From Methylobacterium nodulans ORS 2060 (GTDB lineage Bacteria > Pseudomonadota > Alphaproteobacteria > Rhizobiales > Beijerinckiaceae), in NCBI RefSeq assembly GCF_000022085.1, contig NC_011894.1:2693501-2757500 (forward strand): a DNA stretch of 64,000 nucleotides. Direction: 5' to 3'. Shown piece by piece: positions 55,728 to 64,000 of this stretch; position 1 is the first letter of the stretch, and the number at the start of each line of letters is the position of its first letter. The position numbers and the translations under genes were made by a program. The notes below the pieces were generated by a model. The model was given only the letters and a program-made list of their open reading frames with translations. It made no database searches and was not told the DNA's origin.

Positions 55728-56759
55728 ATGACGAAGAGACGCAACCTGCTTTCGCGCAGGCAGGCTTCTGCCCTGCTCGGAGGCTTGGGCCTGGCAGTGG
55801 CCGCCTCCGGTCCGGCCGCTGCGGCCGAGGGCCAGCTGCGCATCGCCAAGCAGTTCGGTATCGTCTACCTGCTCCTGAACGTGACCGAGGACCAGAAGCT
55901 GATCGAGAAGCACGGCCAAGCGGCCGGCATCGACATCAAGGTCGACTACGTCCAGTTGTCCGGCGGCTCGGCCGTCAACGACGCACTGCTCTCCGGCAGC
56001 ATCGACATCGCCAGTGCCGGGGTCGGTCCACTCTTCACCCTCTGGGACCGCACCCGCGGCCGACAGAACGTCAAGGGCGTCGCCTCCCTCGGCAACTTCC
56101 CCTATTACCTCGTCAGCAATCGTCCCGACGTGAAGTCGATCGCCGACTTCACGGACAAGGACCGGATCGCACTGCCCGCGGTCGGTGTGTCGGTACAGGC
56201 CCGCATCCTGCAATGGGCCTCCGCCAAGCTGTGGGGCGACAAGGACTTCGCCAAACTCGACAAGATCAGCGTCGCGGTGCCGCATCCGGAGGCGGCCGCC
56301 GCCATCATCAAGGGCGGCACCGAGATCAGCGGCCATTTCGGCAACCCGCCCTTCCAGGAGCAGGAGCTGGCCGAGAACCCGAACGCCCGCATTGTCCTCA
56401 ATTCCTACGACGTCCAGGGCGGCCCCGCCTCCTCCACCGTGCTCTACGCGACGGAAAAATTCTACAAGGACAGCCCCAAGACGTATCAGGCCTTCGTCGA
56501 TGCGCTGGCCGAGGCGGCGAAGTTCATCACCGCCAACCCGGATAAAGCGGCCGATATCTACCTCAAGGCGACCGGCAGCAAGATCGACCGCGATCTCCTG
56601 CTCAAGGTGATCAAAAACCCCGAAGTGACATTCAAGATCGAGCCGCAGAACACGCTCGGCCTCGGCCAGTTCATGCATCGGGTGGGCGCAATCAAGAACG
56701 AGCCGAAGACGCTCGGCGACTATTTCTTCGTCAGTCCGCGCATCACCGCGGGCAGTTGA
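55728..56759 (+). CDS. SsuA/TauA-like substrate-binding protein
   Basis: 343 residues from ATG 55728 with a Tat-like leader (RRNLLSRRQASALLGGLGLA). NitT/TauT fold: LRIAKQFGIVYLLLNVTEDQ, VDYVQLSGGSAVNDALLSGS, DIASAGVGPLFTLWDR, ISGHFGNPPFQEQEL. It is the first gene of a complete ABC operon and binds a sulfonate or a similar compound. Confidence 0.88.
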   Translation: MTKRRNLLSRRQASALLGGLGLAVAASGPAAAAEGQLRIAKQFGIVYLLLNVTEDQKLIEKHGQAAGIDIKVDYVQLSGGSAVNDALLSGSIDIASAGVGPLFTLWDRTRGRQNVKGVASLGNFPYYLVSNRPDVKSIADFTDKDRIALPAVGVSVQARILQWASAKLWGDKDFAKLDKISVAVPHPEAAAAIIKGGTEISGHFGNPPFQEQELAENPNARIVLNSYDVQGGPASSTVLYATEKFYKDSPKTYQAFVDALAEAAKFITANPDKAADIYLKATGSKIDRDLLLKVIKNPEVTFKIEPQNTLGLGQFMHRVGAIKNEPKTLGDYFFVSPRITAGS

Positions 56760-56773
56760 GCGGCAGGCCGCGA

Positions 56774-57670
56774 ATGACTCTGGTGGCCAAGCGCGACGCT
56801 CCTGCCGCGACGCAGCAGAGAGGTCTTCCGGTTCCCGGATTCCGTTACGGCGAGGAGGCGCGCGCTCCTCAGGCCGCAAGCATGCCCACGCCGCTCCTGC
56901 GCATCGCGGGCGTCTCCCTGGAGTACCGCACGCCGGAGCGTGTGATCCGGGCCACGCACCGCGTCGATATCGACGTCTACGAGGCCGATCGCTTCGTCCT
57001 GCTCGGCCCCTCGGGCTGCGGCAAGTCCACCCTGCTCAAGGCCGTGGCCGGCTTCATTCCCCCGATCGAGGGCGAGATCATCCTCGATGGCCGGCCGGTG
57101 CGCGGACCGGGACCGGACCGCATCGTGGTCTTCCAGGAATTCGACCAGCTGCCGCCCTGGAAGACGGTGGTGCAGAACGTGGCCTTTCCGCTGCGGGCCT
57201 CGGGCACGCTCGGCCGGCGGGAGGCCGAGGCGCGCGCCCGGCACACCATCGACAAGGTCGGCCTGTCGCGGTTCGCCGACAGCTATCCGCACCAGCTCTC
57301 CGGCGGCATGAAGCAGCGCGTCGCCATCGCCCGCGCGCTCGCCATGCAGCCCAAGGTGCTGCTGATGGACGAGCCCTTCGCGGCCCTCGATGCGCTGACG
57401 CGCCGCAAGATGCAGGAGGAGCTGCTGGCGCTCTGGGACGAGATCCGCTTCACCCTGCTCTTCGTCACCCACTCCATCGAGGAGGCGCTGGCGGTCGGCA
57501 ACCGCGTGGCCCTGCTGTCGGCCCATCCGGGCCGCGTCCGGGGCGAGTTCAACAGCCACGAATTCGATCTGACCAGCGTCGGCAGCAGCGCCTTCCAGGC
57601 GGCGGTCCAGCGCCTGCATCGGCGGCTGTTCGATGCCGATCCCGAAACCGCTGCGCGACCTGCCCTGTGA
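56774..57670 (+). CDS. SsuB/TauB-like ABC transporter ATPase
   Basis: 298 residues from ATG 56774; an ATG at 56883 would remove a poorly conserved leader and may be the real start. Walker A LGPSGCGKST, Q-loop VFQEFDQLPPWKTV, signature LSGGMKQRVAIARAL, Walker B VLLMDEPFAALD and switch His in FVTHSIEEAL. It energises import with the permease encoded next (ATGA overlap). Confidence 0.93.
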   Translation: MTLVAKRDAPAATQQRGLPVPGFRYGEEARAPQAASMPTPLLRIAGVSLEYRTPERVIRATHRVDIDVYEADRFVLLGPSGCGKSTLLKAVAGFIPPIEGEIILDGRPVRGPGPDRIVVFQEFDQLPPWKTVVQNVAFPLRASGTLGRREAEARARHTIDKVGLSRFADSYPHQLSGGMKQRVAIARALAMQPKVLLMDEPFAALDALTRRKMQEELLALWDEIRFTLLFVTHSIEEALAVGNRVALLSAHPGRVRGEFNSHEFDLTSVGSSAFQAAVQRLHRRLFDADPETAARPAL

Positions 57671-58542
57671 TGACCCAGCACGTCCTGCCTCCGATCCGCC
57701 CGGAATACGACCGGGCGCTCCCGCCCTTTGTCGAAGCTCCGGTCGAGCGTGCGCTGCCGCTTAGGGTACGGCTCTGGCAACTGGGCTTTCTGCGCAAGGG
57801 CCTGATCATCGCCGCGCTCGCGCTCGCCTGGGAGGGGCTCGCCCGATGGCAGAACAACGATCTGCTGCTGCCGGGCTGTCTCGCCACCCTGTCGGCTCTG
57901 ACCGAGGGCGTGGCGAGCGGCGAATTGCTGGACCGCGTCCGGATCTCGCTCACCGTCCTGGCGCAGGGCTATCTCTGCGGCATCGGGCTCGCCTTCCTGC
58001 TGACGACGCTCGCCGTCTCGACTCAAGCGGGCCGTGACCTGCTCTCGACGCTGACGGCAATGTTCAACCCGCTGCCCGCCATCGCGCTGCTGCCGCTGGC
58101 GCTGCTCTGGTTCGGCTTAGGCTCCGGGAGCCTGATCTTCGTCCTGATCCATTCGGTGGTGTGGCCGCTGGCACTCAACACCTTCGCCGGGTTCCAGAGC
58201 GTGCCCGAGACGTTGCGCATGGCGGGACGCAATTACGGGCTGACGGGCCTCGCTTACGTGTGGCAGATCCTCATCCCGGCCGCGTTGCCGGCCATCCTGT
58301 CCGGCCTCAAGATCGGCTGGGCCTTCGCATGGCGCACCCTGATTGCAGCCGAGCTGGTCTTCGGCGCGGCGTCCGGGCGCGGCGGCCTCGGCTGGTATGT
58401 CTTCCAGAACCGCAACGAACTCTATACGGATCGCGTCTTCGCCGGCCTCCTCCTGGTCATCGCGATCGGGCTTGTGGTCGAGAACATCGTGTTCGCGACC
58501 TTTGAGCGGTTGACGACCCGGCGCTGGGGAATGGTCCGCTGA
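57667..58542 (+). CDS. SsuC/TauC-like ABC transporter permease
   Basis: 291 residues with about six transmembrane helices and the binding-protein-dependent permease EAA loop (AGRNYGLTGLAYVWQILIPA, LPAILSGLKIGWAFAWRTLI). It pairs with the ATPase upstream. As the only intact ATPase/permease pair in the window, it could also serve the orphan SsuA-like proteins at 42-44 kb. Confidence 0.93.
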   Translation: MMTQHVLPPIRPEYDRALPPFVEAPVERALPLRVRLWQLGFLRKGLIIAALALAWEGLARWQNNDLLLPGCLATLSALTEGVASGELLDRVRISLTVLAQGYLCGIGLAFLLTTLAVSTQAGRDLLSTLTAMFNPLPAIALLPLALLWFGLGSGSLIFVLIHSVVWPLALNTFAGFQSVPETLRMAGRNYGLTGLAYVWQILIPAALPAILSGLKIGWAFAWRTLIAAELVFGAASGRGGLGWYVFQNRNELYTDRVFAGLLLVIAIGLVVENIVFATFERLTTRRWGMVR

Positions 58543-59159
58543 TTCCGTGCGAGCGCAACACTCGTTCTCGTACATGCCGACATCCTTCATCCACATCCGG
58601 GCTTCGGCATTGGCGAGCACGCGCTGCCAGTGCTCGGCCGGACAACGTGCGGTGGCCCGCTCTCAACGCAGCGCGCCCCCAATACCTCGGTGGAGGGCCG
58701 GTCCATGCCGCCGAGCCGGGACGCAAGCCCCGCCACGACGGGGCCATCGAGTGCCGCACACCGCAACAGCGCCGGAACTGCGAGATTTCGAAGGGGATCT
58801 GCGTCGACTGCAACTGATGGTTCGCGCCAGCCCTTTCGCTTTGAGATCTGCAGCGACCACTTCCCGGCGCTGGCACCGCGCCGCCCAATCGGTAGTACTC
58901 TGTTCAGCGAACTCGAGTTCAGTGAGGTTCCGGTCCATGACGGCGGATTCCTCGGGTTCGCGAGTTTTCCAGAGACGCGGCGGCCCCGGTCGTGAGGGAT
59001 GCCGTACAGGAATCCATGGTCTTTTTGTCTTCTAATCTGGGCGAGGCTGATTCTGGCACTGTGTCGGCGCGTCATATGCGGTGCATCACGGCATAGATCA
59101 AAACAGATTTCATAGAAAGCGACTATTGATCATATCGATCTGCAATAACCACTAACTAT
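58543..59159. other. Gap without a supported gene
   Basis: Several minus-strand frames are open between 58587 and 59075 and contain stretches with protein-like character (MDRNLTELEFAEQST; ANAEARMWMKDVGMYENE) in different frames, which suggests a decayed gene of unknown family. The last 150 bases before gpmA's end are AT-rich. No call is made. Confidence 0.4.
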
Positions 59160-59801
59160 CTAAGCAATGGATGATGCAGGCATGGCTGTTTTACTGGCGA
59201 TATGGCCCCGCTTATTCAAGCAGTAAATCAGGATCTCGCTCGTAGCGATGTTCACCCCGACTATCTCTTCAGGATCGAGTCCATCCAGATGCATAACCAG
59301 AGAACGCAGGCTGTTACCGTGCGCGACCACAAGCACCCGCTTGCCCGCTCGGGCGCAAGGCGCGATCTCGCGTTCGTAGAAGGGCACGACGCGCGCAGCC
59401 GTCATTGCCAAACTCTCGCCACCCGGTGGCACTGCGTCGTAGGACTTGCGCCAGAGATGGACCTGCTCCGCACCCCAGAGCGAACGAGCGCCCGTCTTGT
59501 TCAAGCCGCTGAGCGCGCCGTAGTCACGCTCGTTCAGAGCCGTGTCTGCATGCACGGGGAGGGTGGGCTGGCCGAGTTCCTCAAGCATGAGGGCCAGCGT
59601 GTGCTGAGCGCGCCTGAGCTTGCTGGTGAATGCAAGATTGAAGGAAAAGCCGAGTTCTTTCAGCTTGCGCCCAGCTGCGTGAGCCTCGGCAACACCGCGG
59701 GCAGTCAAGGCCGGGTTGCGCCACCCTGAGAACAGGTCCTGTTCGTTGTCCAGGCTCTGCCCATGGCGCATCAGCACGAGCATCTGCTTGCCTATATCCA
59801 T
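59160..59801 (-). CDS. gpmA: 2,3-bisphosphoglycerate-dependent phosphoglycerate mutase
   Basis: 213 residues from ATG 59801; GTG 59804 is the alternative. Histidine phosphatase fold with the phospho-accepting His in LVLMRHGQSLDNE, then FSGWRNPALTARG, the acid in ALNERDYGALSGLNK, and the second His in VVAHGNSLRSLVMHL. It interconverts 3- and 2-phosphoglycerate in glycolysis and the serine cycle. It is unrelated to the sulfur genes. Confidence 0.94.
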   Translation of the reverse strand: MDIGKQMLVLMRHGQSLDNEQDLFSGWRNPALTARGVAEAHAAGRKLKELGFSFNLAFTSKLRRAQHTLALMLEELGQPTLPVHADTALNERDYGALSGLNKTGARSLWGAEQVHLWRKSYDAVPPGGESLAMTAARVVPFYEREIAPCARAGKRVLVVAHGNSLRSLVMHLDGLDPEEIVGVNIATSEILIYCLNKRGHIASKTAMPASSIA

Positions 59802-59889
59802 CACACCTCACCCCGCAGCATGGCAGGCGGCCTGCCATATCGCATCCCAGCCCGGCCGCCACCCCGCTCGCTTGATCTGCTTGAGCGAC

Positions 59890-60229
59890 GCCCGCCTGGC
59901 TCGCTTGATGGGCAACCTGCACGACATCGCGTAGGCGCTCTCAGAGCCAGGGACACGACCCTGAAGGCTACCGAGCAGCCGATCAACATCGGTACCGCCA
60001 TCGCAAAGACCTTCTTCGACATGCTGGGCGTGTTCGCCGAGTTCGAGACCAACCTGCGCCAGGGGCGCCAACCGGAGGGCATTGCCAGCAAGCCGACCAA
60101 GGGCATCTAAAAGGGCCGGCCTCCCTCGATTGATCTGGCGAAAGTGCGTGCGCCTGAGGCGTCGCCCTTCCGGAAACCCGGCGGCATCTCGGGATCGGAC
60201 GTGCCAGCATCTATCGCCTGCTGAGCGCG
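59890..60229 (+). pseudogene. Tn3-type resolvase (serine recombinase) remnant
   Basis: Joined frames give LARLMGNLHDIA, then TTLKATEQPINIGTAIAKTF, FDMLGVFAEFETNLRQGRQP and KPTKGI followed by an in-frame TAA, then KGRPPSIDLAKVRA and, after another shift, the helix-turn-helix end RHLGIGRASIYRLLSA. The catalytic N-terminus is missing. It marks an old mobile element. Confidence 0.8.
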
Positions 60230-61249
60230 AATTCCCGAGATGCCAAAGCCATCCTTATGTGCTCGCAATGATGTCTGACGCCAGTAACGGGGTGTCACTC
60301 CCGTCCAATCGAGGAACGCGCGACTAAAGTGGGCCGCATCTGCGTAGCCGAGTTCGAGAGCAATCCGGCCAATGGGCCGATCGCACGCCGCAAGCAGCCG
60401 CTTGGCCTCACTCATCAGGATCCCGCGCTGGATCATGGCGAAGCTGGTCCCTTCACCCTCCAGCCGGCGCTGCAACGTGCGGCGGGAAAGACCAAGCCGG
60501 CGGCTGACCCAGTCGATCGAGGGCCGACCCTCGCACAAGCTCAGCCTTACCAGATGCCCGACAATGTCAGTGAGATTTTCTGCAAGCGGTGCAGCCGGCT
60601 CCTCGCCTGCGAGAAGATCACACGGCGCCGGGTTTCCAGTGTCAAGAAGCTCGGCCCGAAACACAAGGCCAGCATTTGGTCCCAGCGTAATGTCGCAACC
60701 AAAGACACTTTCGATCTCGGAGCGGTCCGGCAACACAGCTCCGGTCACGATTGCGCGCTCCGGCCGCCAATCTTGCCCGAGAAAATGACGCATGATGCTC
60801 AGCAGGTAGCCAAGCGCCAAGATCTCGTTCGTCTGCCGTCCTGCCTCGATCCGCTCGGTAACCGCATAGCCGTAAACTGCCCGGTCGCCCCGAAATCGTA
60901 AGCCGGTCCAGGTCGCGGTTTGCAGAACGGCAGGCGTAACGGTCCCCACTCGGGCGATCGCGTCACCGAGCGTCTCGGTAGAGCGCACATGCCGGCTGAT
61001 AGCGCCGAGCCCGTCAATACCCGCTCGTATTGCCAGCCGGGCCAGAAGGGCGGGATCCCCGATTTCCCGAACGGCGCCCTCAACGAGCCGAAGCTGGTCG
61101 CGCAGCAGCATGAGCCGCTCGGGGTCGTCCATGAGGCTGAGCGGCACTTCTGCGCGGCGGAACACGCGGGAGACTGAACCGCCGGCCGCCTCAATGGCCT
61201 GGGCGATCGGACCCATCGTGCAAGCTTTCGTCAGACCAAGACCCGACAT
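60107..61249 (-). CDS. AraC-family transcriptional regulator
   Basis: 380 residues from ATG 61249 (GGGGGAGGAG upstream). An N-terminal arabinose-binding-like domain of the OruR/ArgR type (residues about 20-200) precedes the AraC helix-turn-helix pair (IDWVSRRLGLSRRTLQRRLE; IGRIALELGYADAAHFSRAFLDWTG in part; VTPRYWR). The last about 45 residues, after the AraC domain, are encoded antisense to the resolvase remnant and look like an acquired tail. Confidence 0.88.
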   Translation of the reverse strand: MSGLGLTKACTMGPIAQAIEAAGGSVSRVFRRAEVPLSLMDDPERLMLLRDQLRLVEGAVREIGDPALLARLAIRAGIDGLGAISRHVRSTETLGDAIARVGTVTPAVLQTATWTGLRFRGDRAVYGYAVTERIEAGRQTNEILALGYLLSIMRHFLGQDWRPERAIVTGAVLPDRSEIESVFGCDITLGPNAGLVFRAELLDTGNPAPCDLLAGEEPAAPLAENLTDIVGHLVRLSLCEGRPSIDWVSRRLGLSRRTLQRRLEGEGTSFAMIQRGILMSEAKRLLAACDRPIGRIALELGYADAAHFSRAFLDWTGVTPRYWRQTSLRAHKDGFGISGIRAQQAIDAGTSDPEMPPGFRKGDASGARTFARSIEGGRPF

Positions 61250-61401
61250 GCCCGCTCCTCCCCCCGTCAGCCTCCGCAGGATGGCGCGAAATGGCAAGAA
61301 CACCTTGGTCAAACGGCTGACCGCTCACGCGATGGCCGGCCGCACCAGCGCCAATGGAGGGTCGGAGCGCTCGGGCCCGGCTCAGGGAAGGAAGAGCCGC
61401 C

Positions 61402-61827
61402 ATGATCCAAGCGACTTTGTCTGATGAGGCTTTCGGGCGCGAAGCTGCGCGGGATGCCCTGATCAATGCACTTGCAGAGTGCGATGCTGTTGCCACAAGC
61501 ACCATAGTCACAGTGTCCTCAGAGGTCGGCGTCTGGCTCGATACGGGCCTGGAAGCAAAGCAAGCGCAGTGGGTGAGCCTGCTGCCCTATGGGGTGCTCT
61601 GGTTATCGAGAAAGCTCGACCTGCAACTTGGGGCCGGCAATGCCCTGTGGCACCGGAAAAGCAGCACGCTGATTATGCAAATATGGGTAAGGATTGAAAG
61701 CAGTAGAACGGGAGAGGTTCTATTCTCTCGCGACCTCAATTTTCGGGGAGATACAGACGAAGCTTGGCGGCGAGCCGAAGCGTTTTTGACCAGCGCAATC
61801 ACATCCGCACCGCACCTGGAACGCTAA
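61402..61827 (+). CDS. DUF2380/DUF3280-like hypothetical protein
   Basis: 141 residues from ATG 61402 (AAGGAAG upstream). The C-terminal part (SSTLIMQIWVRIESSRTGEV, then SRDLNFRGDTDEAWRRAEAF) resembles the end of DUF2380/DUF3280 proteins, which are usually secreted; this one has no leader and is shorter, so it may be truncated at the 5' end. Function unknown. Confidence 0.5.
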   Translation: MIQATLSDEAFGREAARDALINALAECDAVATSTIVTVSSEVGVWLDTGLEAKQAQWVSLLPYGVLWLSRKLDLQLGAGNALWHRKSSTLIMQIWVRIESSRTGEVLFSRDLNFRGDTDEAWRRAEAFLTSAITSAPHLER

Positions 61828-61910
61828 GCTCATGTAACGGACCGTGTGAGGCGCGGTGCAGGACAGACCATCGAAGAAAATGATCTGACGCGCTCCCTTG
61901 TGCCGAATCG

Positions 61911-62129
61911 GTGTCGACGCCCGGCGCCGACCTCAGCAGCAGGATCGCGGATTGGGTTCGTGCCGTGCGCGAGCACGCCGATGCCCTTCCTGCCGGCCGG
62001 GGGCCCGCGCTTCTCATCCGCATCGCCGGGCAGCTGACGGTCAAGGGCGCCACTGTCCCGATCAGCGAGGATCAGCGCGGACGCACCTTGTTTCTCCTCG
62101 CTTCCCGATTGAGCAACGACGCTCCCTGA
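61911..62129 (+). CDS. Possible small protein or gene fragment
   Basis: 72 codons from GTG 61911 (STPGADLSSRIADWVRAVRE; IRIAGQLTVKGATVPISEDQ) with the high GC at third positions expected of real genes here. No ribosome-binding site is clear and no family is recognised, so it may be the end of a larger lost gene. Confidence 0.35.
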   Translation: MSTPGADLSSRIADWVRAVREHADALPAGRGPALLIRIAGQLTVKGATVPISEDQRGRTLFLLASRLSNDAP

Positions 62130-62204
62130 GCTCGACCCATATGAGGCGTCTCCGCAAGGGGTGAACCTTCGGCGTTTCGGACGGGCGGGAGCCGGGAGGC
62201 AGAG

Positions 62205-62415
62205 CCACGCTGCAAACTGGCGGACGGACCGGAACCGGGTGGGATCGGGCACAGCCGCCGCGATCGCGCTCGCGGTGATCGGCCCAAGGCCGGGGATCGT
62301 CAGGAGGCGGCGGCTCGCGGCGTCGGTCCGGCACCAGGCGACGATCACCGTCTCGGCCTTCCTGCTCGGCGACCTCTTCGATCGGGCCGATGAGGCGACG
62401 GATCGCCGATCGCGC
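62205..62415 (-). mobile_element. IS110-family transposase fragment
   Basis: On the minus strand, AASRRLLTIPGLGPITASAI and PDPTRFRSVRQFAAWLCL are the Transposase_20 (helix-hairpin-helix) part of IS110/IS1111 transposases; a helix before it is in another frame. The DEDD catalytic N-terminus and the element ends are missing. Confidence 0.7.
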
Positions 62416-62437
62416 CAACTCTGGCTTCAAGTCGCCG

Positions 62438-62581
62438 GACTCAGCTCAGCGGTTCCTCTCGACGCACGCAGCCGTTCAGAACACGTTCTATGGTCAGCGT
62501 CACCTGATTTCCCGCCGCATACTCCGCCTGTTCAGGGTTGAGGCGGCGGACGCATGGCGGCAGGCGACCACTGCGGCCTGA
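62438..62581 (+). mobile_element. IS6-family transposase C-terminal fragment
   Basis: DSAQRFLSTHAAVQNTFYGQ and RHLISRRILRLFRVEAADAW match the C-terminal end of IS6/IS240-type DDE transposases (RFxSTHxxxxNxFxxQRHL). It abuts the IS110 fragment in opposite orientation, so one element inserted into or next to the other before both decayed. Confidence 0.75.
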
Positions 62582-62858
62582 GGTGAGGCCGGTCCTGCCG
62601 CTTCTGCGACCGCAACTCAGTTCCCGTGACGGCGCCTGCTGGACAACGCGGCGGCGTACGAGGCGATTCGCGACTGAAATGCCGCCGCGCTACCTGTCAG
62701 GTTGCCTATAGGTCTAAGATTACAATTGAAGGGACATGATCTATTCTGCATCCCCACCTTACAGGCCACCTCTGACGCGAGAAATGGATGTGGCGTGCTC
62801 TTCTAAACGTCGACTGGGCGGCTCGCGGCGCTCCAGTCTTGTGCGGCCGTCTGTCCAT

Positions 62859-64000
62859 ATGACGAAGAGCAAAATTATTTCAGCCGACGAGGCTATTGCT
62901 TTGGTCCGCGACGGCGACGTCGTCACCACCACGGGCTTCGTTCAGAGCTGCATCCCGGAGGCGCTGCACGCTGCGCTTGAGAAGCGCTTCGTGGAGAGCG
63001 GCGCTCCGCGAGGCCTTACCCTGATCATGACGGCGGGCGCGGGCGACAGCAAAGGTCTGGGCACGGGGCGCCTGCACCACGACGGCCTACTGCGTCGGGT
63101 CATCGGCGCGAATTTCGGGCGCATGCCAAAGGTCGCCCAGGCCGCGCAGGAGAACAAGATCCTGGCCTATAACCTCCCTCAGGGGGTCATCTCGCAGCTC
63201 TTCCGCGCCTGTGCGGCCGGGCAGCCCGGCTTGTTTTCCAAGGTCGGCCTCAAGACCTACGTCGACCCGCGCCACGGCGGCGGACGCGTCAACACAATAA
63301 CCAAGGATGAAATCGTCAAGCTCGTCGAAGTCGATGGCGAGGAGTGGCTGTTCTACACGGCGACCAAGATCGACGTCGCCTTCATCCGCGGCACCTCGGC
63401 CGACCCATCGGGCAATATCTGCATGGCCAAGGAGGCATTGACCCTCGATAACCTCGCCCAGGCCATGGCTGCGCGCAACAATGGCGGCATCGTCATCGCC
63501 CAGGTCGAGCGCATCGTCGAGCAGGGCTCGATCAAGCCGAAGGACGTGCGCGTGCCCGGCATGCTTGTCGACTGCGTCGTAGTGGCCGAGCCCGAGATGC
63601 ACCGCATGAACTACGGAGTGATGCATGACGCTGCGCTGGCAGGCGAGATCCGGGTCCCTGCCGGCGCCATCCCGAAGATGCCGCTCGATTCGCGCAAGAT
63701 CATTGCACGCCGCAGCGCCTTCGAGCTTCCGCCGAACGGCGTGGTCAATCTCGGTGTCGGTGCACCCGAGGGCATTTCCTCGATCGCCGCCGAGGAGAAG
63801 GTCACCCCCTACATCACCCTGACGACGGAGGCGGGGGCGGTTGGCGGCGTGCTGGCCTCGGGCTCGAGCTTTGGCGCGGCAACGAACGCCGATTGCATCA
63901 TCGATCAGAATCAGATGTTCGACTTCTACGACGGAGGTGGGCTCGACATGACCTGCCTCGGCATGGCGGAGTGCGACCGGGCTGGCAATGTCAATACCAG
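62859..64000 (+). CDS. Acyl CoA:acetate/3-ketoacid CoA-transferase (partial)
   Basis: 380 codons from ATG 62859 to the window edge, still open. Family I CoA-transferase with alpha-type (ISADEAIALVRDGDVVTTTG, GLGTGRLHHDGLLRRVIGAN) and beta-type (NGVVNLGVGAPEGISSIAAE) halves in one chain, as in propionate CoA-transferase/YdiF. The catalytic Glu is probably in LTTEAGAVGG. Other landmarks are FIRGTSADPSGNICMAKEAL and GEIRVPAGAIPKMPLDSRK. It transfers CoA between short-chain acids. Confidence 0.9.
   Translation, partial: MTKSKIISADEAIALVRDGDVVTTTGFVQSCIPEALHAALEKRFVESGAPRGLTLIMTAGAGDSKGLGTGRLHHDGLLRRVIGANFGRMPKVAQAAQENKILAYNLPQGVISQLFRACAAGQPGLFSKVGLKTYVDPRHGGGRVNTITKDEIVKLVEVDGEEWLFYTATKIDVAFIRGTSADPSGNICMAKEALTLDNLAQAMAARNNGGIVIAQVERIVEQGSIKPKDVRVPGMLVDCVVVAEPEMHRMNYGVMHDAALAGEIRVPAGAIPKMPLDSRKIIARRSAFELPPNGVVNLGVGAPEGISSIAAEEKVTPYITLTTEAGAVGGVLASGSSFGAATNADCIIDQNQMFDFYDGGGLDMTCLGMAECDRAGNVNT

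Larger units (their letters stand above)
61828..62858. other. Mobile-element debris
   Basis: About 1 kb without an intact gene. It contains a possible small ORF (61911-62129), an IS110-type fragment (62205-62415) and an IS6-type fragment (62438-62581). From 62600 to 62858 nothing is recognised except AT-rich DNA around 62700-62760 that may be the promoter of the CoA-transferase gene. Confidence 0.5.

Overview
The window is GC-rich alphaproteobacterial DNA that most resembles Methylobacterium/Methylorubrum. The evidence is high third-position GC, Rhizobiales-style Ros/MucR and QueA-Tgt proteins, and two copies of a GC-rich intergenic palindrome. The genus is an inference.

Positions 1 to about 33,620 are one end of a tailed-phage prophage of HK97/siphovirus type, sitting against the 3' end of a tRNA-Lys(UUU) gene. 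The other end lies outside the window, beyond the tail genes. The layout is a divergent immunity region at about 21.1 kb (Cro-like gene leftward, LexA/CI-type repressor rightward). A long leftward lytic operon follows the Cro-like gene: two small genes, a terminator, VRR-NUC nuclease, DNA methyltransferase, RecD-like helicase, prim-pol/DUF927 primase-helicase, a possible replication origin, MucR-like regulator, NusG paralogue, a second terminator, a small membrane protein, HNH nuclease, terminase subunits, fused protease-capsid, portal, a large collagen-like protein, connector and tail genes. A rightward operon from 22.1 kb carries small unknown proteins, YqaJ exonuclease, RecT, Dam methylase, an excisionase-like protein and the tyrosine integrase. 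Within it, between 27.9 and 30.6 kb, four opposite-strand cargo genes (PilZ domain, two paralogous small proteins, a frameshifted secreted protein) each end just inside the 5' end of a rightward phage gene. At least two of those 5' ends look like remnants of DNA methyltransferase genes.

From 33.6 to 41.5 kb the chromosome carries the tRNA with its promoter, an SGNH-like membrane protein, queA-tgt (queuosine modification; this Tgt lacks most zinc ligands), a CDF metal exporter and small secreted proteins.

From 41.6 to 58.5 kb is an organosulfur-scavenging island: two SsuA-like binding proteins, three flavin-dependent (LLM) monooxygenases, a MetQ-like binding protein, an SfnB/DszC-like acyl-CoA-dehydrogenase-fold enzyme, O-acetylhomoserine sulfhydrylase, an Rrf2 regulator and a complete SsuA/B/C-type ABC transporter. 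The same promoter-proximal motif (AGAAC-like half site, then TTCTCGTTGAC) precedes several of these units. The island is also visibly decaying, with remnants of a nitroreductase, SsuB/SsuC, an SsuA C-terminus, an internally deleted binding protein and three pieces of FAD/NAD(P)-binding proteins.

The last part (59 to 64 kb) has gpmA, a resolvase remnant that now supplies the C-terminal tail of an AraC-type regulator, IS110 and IS6 transposase fragments, and the start of a CoA-transferase gene cut by the window edge.
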